From contig NC_064005.1 in assembly GCF_932276165.1 (NCBI RefSeq), positions 1,550,001 to 1,614,000 of the forward strand: DNA of 64,000 bases, written 5' to 3'. The notes beneath the pieces were generated by a model that saw nothing but the letters and a program-made list of their open reading frames with translations, ran no database searches and was not told the DNA's origin. Of the stretch, positions 43,201 to 49,619 are shown piece after piece. Source of the stretch: Plutella xylostella (taxonomy: Eukaryota; Arthropoda; Insecta; Lepidoptera; Plutellidae). A program made the position numbers and the translations under genes. Position 1 is the stretch's first letter; each line of letters opens with the position of its first letter.

Positions 43201-44194
43201 AGTACATCACACAAACCTGACTGCTCCTACTGGTCCGTTCCATGGCACATCGGACAGAGCTAGGGCAGTGCTCGCTGCATTAATAGCTACAGTCTCTGGA
43301 GAGTTTACTGAGTCTACTGCCAGCATTGTACATACTATCTGGGTCTCATAGTTGTAGTTCTTAGGAAACAGGGGGCGAAGTGAGCGGTCTATCAGTCTTG
43401 AAGTTAAGATCTCCTTTTCAGTTGGGCCTGTGAATAAGCAAATTATTGTTATTGTAGTAGGAGTACTGGACACTGTACAGGGTTACATTTAACTAGGTAC
43501 TGGAGTTGGCATACATGAATAAAATTATGTGTATTGTTTTGCACATAAATAATAGCCACAATAGAAATTTCACAAAGGGTGGTAAGTAGACATTGGTGGA
43601 TTGGCAACTTTAGCATACATCATAAACAAATTCATGAATCCTAGTGTCTGAAAGAATTTTGAGAATATTATTTTAAATATAATTAAAAGCAATACTAACC
43701 AAGTTCTCTTCTTAAGAAATTAGTGGGTATCCGTCCAGCGGCTGCCGCTTTCTGTCTGTAGTCCACGGTGAGTGGAAGGAACGAGCTGGGGCCAGCCTTG
43801 GCCTTCGAAACCACCGTGGACAGCACGCTGGTGTTGCCCAGCGTGGCAATGCTTGACCCATCAGCAAATCTGGCATAGCGACCCGTTGATAACTTTAAGT
43901 TATTGCTAAAAAGAATAAATGGTTTTAGAATGTTACTGTTTTATTTGCAAGCCTGCGGCATTGTAGGCTATTGTATATATGGGATTTATGTATTTATATT
44001 ATGTGATCGGATAAAGGAAAAATTAACCCAAAAATATAACCTCTGAATACATAACCTCAAAGTATTAAATAACCTCACCTATTAGAAAAAGGCACTTCAA
44101 TATCGGCTACACTTGGGGGAGTTGTGAAGGACCGATATTTTAACCGAACATTAGCATGTAATCTTGTTAGGATTATTCGTTTTTTTGATAGCAT
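31284..44194 (-). CDS. PNPT1: Mitochondrial polyribonucleotide nucleotidyltransferase (PNPase)
   Basis: Thirteen exons (high to low): 44194-44079, 43905-43700, 43427-43217, 42514-42348, 41922-41766, 40007-39797, 39430-39303, 38669-38476, 38131-37974, 32572-32385, 32202-32079, 31948-31715, 31436-31284. They total 2247 bp, 748 residues and a stop, with no frame break; human PNPT1 is 783. The N terminus MLSKKRIILTRLHANVRL is a basic presequence. RNase PH half 1 (about 45-180) has VDYRQKAAAAGRIPTNFLRR and SRLIDRSLRPLFP. Half 2 (about 350-560) has FQRGQTQVLSTVTFDS, FFLHYEFPPYATGEVG, GHGALAERGL and GDMDFKIAGTKKGITA. The KH GXXG region is LLGLGGSNLKKL. S1 follows (FGAVYKAKVVEMRDIGVLVT to RDPVSGQIRLSRKVL). 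It degrades RNA phosphorolytically in mitochondria. The exon 4 donor is the weak CTAG|GTACGA, required by frame. Exons 5 and 9 have extra copies. Confidence 0.95.
32765..32812 (-). repeat. Third remnant of the PNPT1 exon 9 donor and intron start
   Basis: GCTGGTGAATTTAGTTT and the following ATGTTTTACA match the donor flank of exon 9 (37974) and of its duplicate (32992). The exon body is missing. It shows the local duplication happened more than once. Confidence 0.6.
32992..33143 (-). pseudogene. Duplicate of PNPT1 exon 9 (possible alternative exon)
   Basis: About 150 bp nearly identical to exon 9 (37974-38131), with the same open frame from SMASVCAGS to ILTDLL and the same donor CTGCTG|GTGAAT. 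Changes are mostly substitutions (SLPLYD for SLALYD, LCAP for LSAP, RHDY for RYDD). The usual acceptor CCTCAG|GTTCAAGC is gone. An internal ATGGCATCAG|TG would join exon 8 in the correct phase, deleting seven residues. Exon 9 followed by this copy would be out of frame, so use would have to be mutually exclusive. It may equally be a decaying duplicate. Confidence 0.75.
33290..33415 (-). mobile_element. Fragment of tRNA-SINE family A, reverse orientation
   Basis: Its reverse complement matches the body of the copy at 58722-58976 (TATCAGCTGTCC, GGCTCTGCCTAGC, GTGTGTGAGATGTCC). The tRNA head is absent. Confidence 0.6.
33697..34692 (+). CDS. Gag-like ORF of the LTR element, copy 1 (331 residues)
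   Basis: Begins MTTQTRNDGRSN. Residues about 45-100 (IFGWSARQKLIVARQSLVG, then AQLWLRSEETYKTFEEL) look like a gypsy-type Gag domain. An acidic stretch follows, then MLIDNGNDVNLIVDD, which resembles a retropepsin active-site region with Asn in place of the usual Ser/Thr (D-N-G). Next is VEWLREGIIQESYSDYS, resembling the start of a gypsy RT. The C-terminal 90 residues are Lys/Arg-rich low complexity (MKRKKTRKKKRKE). The protein appears to be a gag-protease-RT frame collapsed by deletion. Confidence 0.75.
   Translation: MTTQTRNDGRSNAMLGSMVSNDKFCGITKFSGEDETYSSVKWAADIEDNAEIFGWSARQKLIVARQSLVGTAQLWLRSEETYKTFEELNAALQNEFPDELNLNSKEMHEHRYPEEENDSHRHNSCEEEEEQSDSLEMSMSNSFEDDVNKQSLHNEKEKLMNICEKSVNMLIDNGNDVNLIVDDVYIVKSEDEMKTMRDEPIDMKANLKDIPEAQWPTRISSMEQISVEEEVEWLREGIIQESYSDYSYPLVPVTRRKTRKVKKFRNQVVPRRRRIRRRVTNERRKIRRESIHEIKKMKGKKVKKMKRKKTRKKKRKEVILGERKIKVMMNE
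34817..35044 (+). repeat. LTR (forward) followed by primer-binding site
   Basis: 228 bp, TG...CA ends, with a candidate polyadenylation ATTAAA/AATAAA-type region near its 3' half. It serves as 3' LTR of copy 1 and is also followed by a primer-binding site. Confidence 0.8.
35049..35066 (+). promoter_or_regulatory. tRNA-Pro primer-binding site
   Basis: TGGGGGCTCGTCCGGGAT, four bases after the LTR end. It is the complement of the 3' end expected for tRNA-Pro with CCA, and the same 18 bases are well known from gammaretroviruses. An inverted copy is at 36640-36657; the site near 37107 has lost one G. Confidence 0.85.
35497..36480 (-). CDS. Gag-like ORF of the LTR element, inverted copy (327 residues)
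   Basis: Same start MTTQTRNDGRSN and same end KIKVMMNE as copy 1, with several in-frame indels (for example in the acidic region) and no stops. It contains LIDNGSDVKLIVDD and VAEWLREGIIQGSYSE. Bounded by inverted LTRs at 35125-35352 and 36662 onward, it gives the best view of a full unit: about 1.3 kb internal region with this one gene. Confidence 0.75.
   Translation of the reverse strand: MTTQTRNDGRSNAMLGSMVSNDKFCGITKFSGEDETYSSVKWAAHIEDNAKIFGWSARQKLIVARQSLVGTAQLWLRSEETYKTFEELNAALQNEFPDELNSKEKHEHKYPEEEYDNHRYDSGEEEQSDSKEMSMSIQNDVNKQGLHSEKEKLMNICEKSVNMLIDNGSDVKLIVDDVYIVKSDDEMKTMRDEPIDMKVIPKDDIPEAQWPTRISSMEQKLVEEEVAEWLREGIIQGSYSEDSNSLVLVTRRKTRKMIKFRSQVVPRRRRIRRRVTRVRRKIRREAKHEIQKMKRKKEKKMKRMKIRKKKRKEVILGERKIKVMMNE
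36640..36657 (-). promoter_or_regulatory. tRNA-Pro primer-binding site, inverted copy
   Basis: Exact reverse complement of the site at 35049-35066, four bases inside the inverted LTR that starts at 36662. Confidence 0.85.
37165..37418 (+). pseudogene. C-terminal remnant of the gag-like ORF, copy 3
   Basis: Retains only the segment from PLVLVTRRKTRK through the basic tail to KIKVMMNE. The gag and protease parts are deleted between the leader near 37160 and this point. It is flanked by LTRs at 36832-37103 and 37577-37802. Confidence 0.75.
38690..38883 (+). mobile_element. LINE/SINE 3' tail with ACAGAC repeat (copy 2, diverged)
   Basis: Order of 'ataaaaagtagcc', 'cattcaaccattttgacgtg' and 'ttataatattaatag' as in the copies at 26703 and 63758. 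It lies directly beside PNPT1 exon 8. Confidence 0.55.
40378..40505 (-). mobile_element. LINE 3' end with (AAT)n, reverse orientation
   Basis: (AAT)n followed by 'ctttatttgcacaccatgaa' and 'atggcggtcttatcgctaag'. I recognise this as a frequent lepidopteran non-LTR 3' terminus. It is 5'-truncated with no ORF and lies in PNPT1 intron 5. Confidence 0.6.
40718..40812 (-). pseudogene. PNPT1 exon 5 copy 1 (5'-truncated, splice-competent looking)
   Basis: Encodes KREYEAPAPLDPAVVES to MKIREIL and ends at a good donor CTCAG|GTGTGTG. The first half of the exon is missing. In its place a pyrimidine tract TTTCTTCCTTCTTTGAG precedes AGCAGAAGCGC. Splicing after that GAG would keep phase 1 in and phase 2 out, exactly as in exon 5. 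It could therefore replace exon 5 in frame; no proof of use. Confidence 0.6.
41005..41117 (-). pseudogene. PNPT1 exon 5 copy 2 (donor lost)
   Basis: Encodes IEKLAGERGRLKREYRPAD to MKIREIL, with an in-frame deletion. The donor is destroyed (ATACTCATG instead of AG|GT). Upstream it joins SINE-derived sequence rather than the exon's own start. Confidence 0.8.
41364..41488 (-). pseudogene. PNPT1 exon 5 copy 3 (5' part replaced by SINE)
   Basis: Encodes IEKLAKKHGRLKREYEAPAP to MKIREIL with a consensus donor CTAAG|GTATGT. The first 14 codons of the exon are absent. The sequence upstream (CATGATGTTGCTCTTCACCG) is antisense SINE family B. A GATAG|AG site could act as an in-phase acceptor but is weak. 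Confidence 0.75.
41550..41634. mobile_element. Miniature element, family M-1 (copy 2)
   Basis: TACGGTCAGGTGCAAAG..CCTGACCCC at the left and GGGGTCAGGTTT..TTACTGTA at the right are inverted. Same family as 23004-23069. It lies between exon 5 and copy 3. Confidence 0.65.
42984..43154. mobile_element. Long hairpin element, 67-bp arms
   Basis: The left arm at 42984-43050 begins TATGTCGCAGGCATCTGG and pairs with 43088-43154 at 65 of 67 positions around a 37-bp loop. It is flanked by TA-rich sequence. It lies in PNPT1 intron 3 with no ORF. Type: MITE or young fold-back. Confidence 0.85.
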
Positions 44195-44723
44195 TGTCCT
44201 TGTTTTTTAGATGTAGAGGTCAGTTTAACATTACACAATTTTCACTAAATTAAGAGGAATTAAATTAGACAATGATTAATCGTTGTCGAATAAAATGAAT
44301 ATGTGATTGTTTCTGTACTGCAGTATCTAGAAGCCGAAATTATAATAAATTTAAATTGTTTTGTACAGCGCCGATAAGTAAGTTGAAGAATTTTAATGTC
44401 AGAATTGACAGTTCAGAAAGTTTAGATAACTATTTTGTATTAATTCTTGAAGTGAACAGTTAAAGTAAATAATTTAAATGATTTTCAAATCAATCTAATA
44501 ATTTGTATTTTTATTTTATAAACTATCAATCAAACTCATATTGTTTTTTCCAGATTTCATTTTATTTTGCAGGCATTTGTAAATTTCAAGACGCATGACA
44601 ATCTTAATCAGCTGATTGTCAAAATGTAAAGTGTCAAAGTCAGATGCAAAAACAATGTTTATGTTTTTGGAGAGATAAAATTTTGATTATTTAAGTTAAT
44701 ACACAAAAATTTGAGATTTAAGA
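44195..44723. promoter_or_regulatory. Bidirectional promoter region between PNPT1 and RPP21
   Basis: 529 bp separates the two start codons, which face away from each other. There are no repeats or other frames. It must hold both promoters and both 5' leaders. No TATA box is obvious, as is usual for housekeeping genes. Confidence 0.6.
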
Positions 44724-45409
44724 ATGAAAAAAATACAAGGCAATGATTCATTTCAGCGTATAAACTATTTGTATCAGGTTCGTGTTTTACAGTTTATTAT
44801 GCATCAAACATATACTGTATTTTGTAGTGTGTAGAGATAAGTATAATTATGTTTATATTAATTAATATAATTTTTTATTCATAGTTAAGCAAGGAGCTAG
44901 CCAAGACCAACCGTGTCCTGTCATCTTACTACGGGAATCTCATGACCAGTGTAGCCAAAAAGAATGTATTGAAAATGTGAGTGATTACCTAAATAATTCT
45001 TACCGCCCCATTTGTTTTATAATATCATAATCTTAGCTATAATAATGAGCATGAAAACATCCTTGGTTATGGTCATTATGTATTAATAATGAAATACAAA
45101 TACCACTCTGAAAACCCTTCAATAATCTTATACATTCAGCATTTATAAGAGAAAGAATTTTAAAGCAACTCAAACCTTTTTTTTATTCACAGCCACCCAG
45201 ACATCAAGCGTCAGTCCTGCAAGAAGTGTAAGTGCTCCCTCATAGAAAAAGTCTCGGCCAATCGAAAAATCAAAAAGACTTCAAATAAGCAGAAATTTCT
45301 TCATCTAACGTGTAGCACATGTGATACGCAGAAGAAATTTCCACTTTCCAAGAAGAAAAACCACAGAGTATGGGTAGAGAAACCCGAGTCTGTGGTTGAC
45401 GGAGAATAG
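44724..45409 (+). CDS. RPP21: Ribonuclease P protein subunit p21 (Rpr2/RPP21 family)
   Basis: Exons 44724-44777, 44885-44976 and 45193-45409; GT-AG junctions and phases fit, giving 120 residues. The N terminus is helical and basic (NYLYQLSKELAKTNRVLSSY). It is followed by a zinc ribbon with two cysteine pairs, SCKKCKCSL (C-x2-C) and LTCSTCDTQKKFPL (C-x2-C). The basic tail ends in an acidic EKPESVVDGE. Order, size and cysteine pairs fit RPP21/Rpr2, which helps RNase P process precursor tRNA 5' ends in the nucleus. It shares an upstream region with PNPT1. A retrotransposon begins only three bases after the stop codon. Confidence 0.85.
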
Positions 45410-45412
45410 GAG

Positions 45413-46197
45413 TTTTTTTTTTTTTTAAATCTATTTTTATTTGGGGACTTTGTTTTCTGTAGAAACATATCAGTCCCATCATACCCTAATACAAGATAAC
45501 AATCAGCTATTTCTTAACCTTAAACTAAATCTAACAAAGCTAAATAGTAGCTTGCAATTTTCAGACTGTGGGCTTGCTAGAATATATTGCATGGCTCCTA
45601 AATCTAAAACATTAATATTAAGTAACTTAAATAATAAATCTCTGTCGGCCTGGTTCCGGACACACTCCATTACTAGGTGTTGGGCATCTTCAATCACACC
45701 ACACCGATCACAATTGGGGGATTCTGTCTTCTTCATCAAAAAACCAAATTTATTTAATGGCATGTGTCCGGAACGCAGTCTGTGAGCAACAATAACATTT
45801 TCTCTACTGATATTTATACTTGCAAACCAAGGTACTTTGAGGGGTTCACTTTGTATAGTTTTGTACCAAATGCCTTTGTCTTTAGATTTAACATCAAAAT
45901 ATTCTTTCCATAAATTCCAACATTTCATCCTTATTGTAGGTAGTGCCTCAAAGTAGCTTGGTTTGATACTATATAATATTACACCATCGACAGCGGCCAG
46001 TCCGGCTAACTCATCAGCTCTCTCGTTACCTCTTACTCCCACGTGGGAAGGGACCCATTGTATGTTCACTTTTCTGTTAGACACATTAATACTATTTAAC
46101 TTATTTAAAATTTCATATGCTACAGATACACCTCTGCATCCAGAGGCGCAACGAGCTATATATGTTGAATAGCGCTTTTACTGTCAGAGAAGATAAC
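45413..46197 (-). pseudogene. LINE 3' fragment with RNase H domain
   Basis: A T14 run at 45413-45426 is the poly(A) tail of a minus-strand insertion. The frame 46084-45503 encodes VNIQWVPSHVGVRGNERADELAG (the RNase H histidine/aspartate region) and a zinc-knuckle-like CDRCG..DAQHLVMEC end typical of Jockey-type LINEs. Upstream, VVIFSDSKSAIQHI is followed by a stop/frameshift. The Tc1 element at 46200 interrupts the remainder. Confidence 0.75.
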
Positions 46198-46199
46198 TA

Positions 46200-47846
46200 C
46201 ACTCGCGAGCAACCAAATCGACTCAAGCCTTGACGGCGCAAACATACATTAATACAAGTAAAATTATGAATAGAAATAATAAAAATGATATGTCATTTAA
46301 AAGCTTAAGATGTCAGCTTTAATTTGATATCATTATTATTGAAATCCATTCATCATTTTTGAAATAAATGATGTCTGAACGCAATTGTAGGAAAAACGGG
46401 AATTTAGGAAAAAAGGGTATGGGTATCGTATTATACAAATTAAACAAAAAATGTTAAGATAAAAATTTATTTATTTAAATCAATACTTTGTATTGCCCCC
46501 TCTTGCCCTAATTACAGCCTGCAGCCTGTTTCTCATAGACCTTATCAACTTTTTGACAGTTTCCTGAGGAATGCCGTCCCACTCCTCTAATAAAGCTGTC
46601 TTCAGCTCGTCCACGCTTGCAGGGACTGGATTCCTGGCCCGAACTCTTCTTTTGAGCTCGTCCCATAAGTGTTCGATGGGATTCAGGTCAGGACTGAGCG
46701 CAGGCCAGTCCATCGTGCGCAATTCCTTCTCTCTCAGAAACTGCCGACTGACTCGTGCCGTGTGGCAGCGGGCATTGTCGTGCATTAGCACGAAGTCTTC
46801 ACCGACAAATTCTGCATAGGGCACAACATGACCGAGTAGAATGTCGGTGATGTACCGATCAGCTGTTAACCCGCCTCCTCGGCCGCCTCCAGGCACGAAA
46901 ACAAGTGCGGTTTTTCCCTCTAGAGAAATACCAGCCCACATCATGCAGGAACCGCCGCCATATGCTACTGTTTCAGCGAAACAACATTGGGCAAATCGTT
47001 CCCCCGGACGCCGGTAGACCCGGCCTCTCCTGTCACTGCCATGCAGACACACTCTGCACTCATCAGTAAACAGGACCGACCGCCATTGCGCAATGCTCCA
47101 ATCGAGATGCTCTCGAGCAAACTGAAGACGCGCTTGTCGGTGGCCTGCAGTCAATTTGGGGCCTGATGCAGGTCTTTTTGGTGTCAAGTTGGCTTCCTTC
47201 AAGCGTCTTCTCACTGTCCACTCGCTGACAGCCACTTGTCGTACACGTCTCAGTTCTTGCTGCACATCAACGCCCGTAAGGTGTCGATTGCGCAGCGAGG
47301 TTGAGACAATGAAGCGGTCGTCTCTCTCTGAAGTGCAGCGGTGGCGGCCCGTTCTTGGTCTTCGATTGAAGGCACCAGTCTCTTGGAACCGTCTGTATAC
47401 TCGGGATACAGCAGACTGGCTCAAGTGGAGCTGGGCAGCGACTGCTCGCTGACTTAACCCTTGTTGCAGCAAGGCAACAACTTGAGCAGCTTCTTCTGGT
47501 GTGGTATCCATGGGTTTGCGAAAACAAGGAATACAATGCAACGAGATGTGTACCGGTCAACTTGCAACAAGCGACTGATAAGGTACACCGGATGTGGAAA
47601 GGTTTTATAGCGGGATCAGGTAGCGCAAGGCGTGGATTCCTAATGAGGTAATTAACACTGACGGGCAATTAAAATGCGTCATTAAATCTGCGCTTAGTTT
47701 TTTTTTATGGTATTGATCTTAATTGAAAGCCTAATTCTTCAGCTTTCGAATGACATATCACTTTTATATTTACCATTTATCGTTTTAGGAAAATCAATGT
47801 ATATGTGCGCCGTGAAGGCTTGAGTCGATTTGGTTGCTCGCGAGTG
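46200..47846 (-). mobile_element. Apparently complete Tc1-type transposon
   Basis: 1647 bp. The outer 41 bp on each side (CACTCGCGAGCAACCAAATC...) are inverted with one mismatch. TA flanks both ends (46198-46199 and 47847-47848). One full-length transposase lies within. Near-identical termini and an unbroken gene argue for a recent insertion. It sits inside an older LINE fragment. Confidence 0.92.
46480..47541 (-). CDS. Tc1-type DD34E transposase
   Basis: 353 residues from MHCIPCFRKPMDTT; a start at the internal MDTTPEEA (343 residues) is also plausible. The N-terminal paired-like HTH is VVALLQQGLSQRAVAAQLHL..SQSAVSRVYRRF, then the GRPR-like RPRTGRHR linker. Catalytic residues are visible: D in VLFTDECRV, D in MHDNARCHTARV, and E in SPDLNPIEHLWDELKRR. 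Exactly 34 residues separate the second D and E. No stops or frameshifts occur. It cuts and pastes its own element at TA sites in the nucleus. Confidence 0.93.
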   Translation of the reverse strand: MHCIPCFRKPMDTTPEEAAQVVALLQQGLSQRAVAAQLHLSQSAVSRVYRRFQETGAFNRRPRTGRHRCTSERDDRFIVSTSLRNRHLTGVDVQQELRRVRQVAVSEWTVRRRLKEANLTPKRPASGPKLTAGHRQARLQFAREHLDWSIAQWRSVLFTDECRVCLHGSDRRGRVYRRPGERFAQCCFAETVAYGGGSCMMWAGISLEGKTALVFVPGGGRGGGLTADRYITDILLGHVVPYAEFVGEDFVLMHDNARCHTARVSRQFLREKELRTMDWPALSPDLNPIEHLWDELKRRVRARNPVPASVDELKTALLEEWDGIPQETVKKLIRSMRNRLQAVIRARGGNTKY

Positions 47847-48207
47847 TATTTTCTCTGTTAGGAGTTAGTTTATAATGTTTTAAATTAATAGTAAATGTAA
47901 CACTTTGAATAAACATGTTTTTGTAAGCTAACTGTGTCTCCATCACCAATTCATAATCTCATATATTTTTTATGATTTTTTTGTCTGAATAAAATGTTCT
48001 AACCGACCAATTTTAGCTTGTGTTAAAATGGGTAGGTAGGTATACAGGTAGGTTGGGAAAAAAGAACATTTTAAAATGATATCGTAAAATTTCGCATAAC
48101 ACTTAAATAATATTTTTACAGCATTACTCTTCTGAAAACACTTCAGTTTTAGAGGTAAAGTTATTCGAGTTAAAGTGTTAGGCATATTGTAGAAATGAAG
48201 ACCAAGA

Positions 48208-49611
48208 ATGGGTATCTTAAATAATATACTATTAGTGACACTACTTGTAAGTAGTAAAGAATCTTACATTTTAGGGACAAATACGAAAACAACTGAAACA
48301 AATGCTACCATTACATCAAAAAAAGAAATAATACATTTTGGCTTAGATACCGCACAAACAGCGACTGTCGGAACAACACCAATAAAAAATAATGATCTTG
48401 AAACCAACTACAGAGCATTTTCAAAAAACAAAACAGATGAAGTTTTACCGGAAAACATTAAAAATATAATACCAACAACGGTATCGCCACAAGTAGGGGC
48501 TCCTAAGCCTTACGAGTTAATAGGTAGTGGAGTAAGAAGACGCAGGAGACAAACTAACTACAAAGACGATGATAGTGATGACTCCGACAGTAGAGAAAAG
48601 AAAGATTGGAAGAAAGAGTGGAAAGCACGTTGGCAGCAGAAAAAACTAAAAGCCCTTAACAGTACTACTACTACACCTAAAGGAGGTGTCATGAACATGG
48701 TAGCAGCCCGTAAGTATACTTATTCAATCTGAAAGTTAGGGTTATTGTATTCTTAATGGTCTTATTACACTCACGAGCACACTTTTTCATTGCTCGTGGG
48801 TGCATTATCAGTAGGTCATATTTTTGAGGGACCTACAAATGTTTCGCAAAGAACTGAAATGTTAAAATCAACAGGGCCATGGGGCAAGCCCTGCAGCGAC
48901 CCGAAAGCTGGCGCTGGTCAGGAAGGGACCTGCACGCTGCCGGTGGAGTGTGACAAAGAGTTCCGGCTCTACCGAGCAGACTACGACTGTGGTATGACCG
49001 GGTTCGTCTGTTGTAACATCCTGCCCGCCGAGTACGACATGTACCAGGCCATAGACCCCTCTTTTGAAACCTCCATCGAACGAGAAGCCTCATCAAGCGA
49101 AACGGAAGAAAGAAAAGGTAAGAAGAAGAAGAAAGATGATAAGAAAAAGAAAAAGAAAATCCGCGCGAAACGCAAGAAGCGAATCAAGAAAGCGATCAGA
49201 AAGATCGACAGGGCAATCAAAAAGATCGTGAAAAAACTGGAAAGGAACACCAATAAAGAGAGAAGATGGAAGACGAAGCAATGGCAAGAGTTTGTGAAGC
49301 ACTTGAAGAAAGAGTACAAGAAGGAGAAGAAACAGGTGGTGGCGCATCACAGCGACCAGATGAAACAGATAGACGCTGAGCTTATGCTGCGACTGAAACA
49401 GATGGCGTTGTTAAACAAGAAGTTTGCGGAAAACAAGGCTTTTAGGGACATGATAGTCACGGGTCACCTGAATGACAGGGGTGTTCGCATGCTGATTGAG
49501 GAATACCCTGACATGGAGCCGATGCTGAGGAGCAGTGCGAGGCGGGGTGGAGGAGACGTCGGCCACCAAGAATACGATCTGACTAATGAGTACGGACTAC
49601 TCTATTACTGA
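48208..49611 (+). CDS. Secreted lysine-rich protein with CLIP-like cysteine block
   Basis: Exons 48208-48709 and 48812-49611 (donor CAGCCC|GTAAGT, acceptor ATTATCAG|TAGG). The phases fit and give 433 residues. The N terminus MGILNNILLVTLLVSS is signal-peptide-like. A Thr/Asn-rich region follows, then a dibasic SGVRRRRRQTN that could be a furin site. The cysteine block is PCSDP..GTCTLPVEC..DYDCGMTGFVCC: six cysteines with a final CC, the spacing style of CLIP domains of arthropod immune proteases. No protease domain follows. Instead there are about 100 residues of Lys/Arg/Glu repeats predicted to be helical, then a C-terminal domain ending NEYGLLYY. Function unknown; extracellular matrix, cuticle or immune roles are guesses. 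Confidence 0.8.
48768..48802. mobile_element. 35-bp palindromic scar with Tc1-type ends inside a 102-bp intron
   Basis: CACTCACGAGCA and TGCTCGTGGGTG are inverted (one mismatch) around CACTTTTTCAT. The ends differ by one base from the Tc1 terminus at 46200. It lies 9 bases before the acceptor of exon 2. Confidence 0.55.
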
Positions 49612-49613
49612 TT

Positions 49614-49619
49614 AATAAA
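49614..49619 (+). terminator. Polyadenylation signal of the CLIP-like gene
   Basis: AATAAA only two bases after the stop codon at 49609-49611. Confidence 0.65.

Noticed and set aside
45441..45785. 114-codon plus-strand frame
   Set aside because: Antisense shadow of the RNase H LINE fragment.
46571..47452. Plus-strand frames opposite the Tc1 transposase
   Set aside because: Antisense shadows; the minus-strand transposase has all catalytic motifs.
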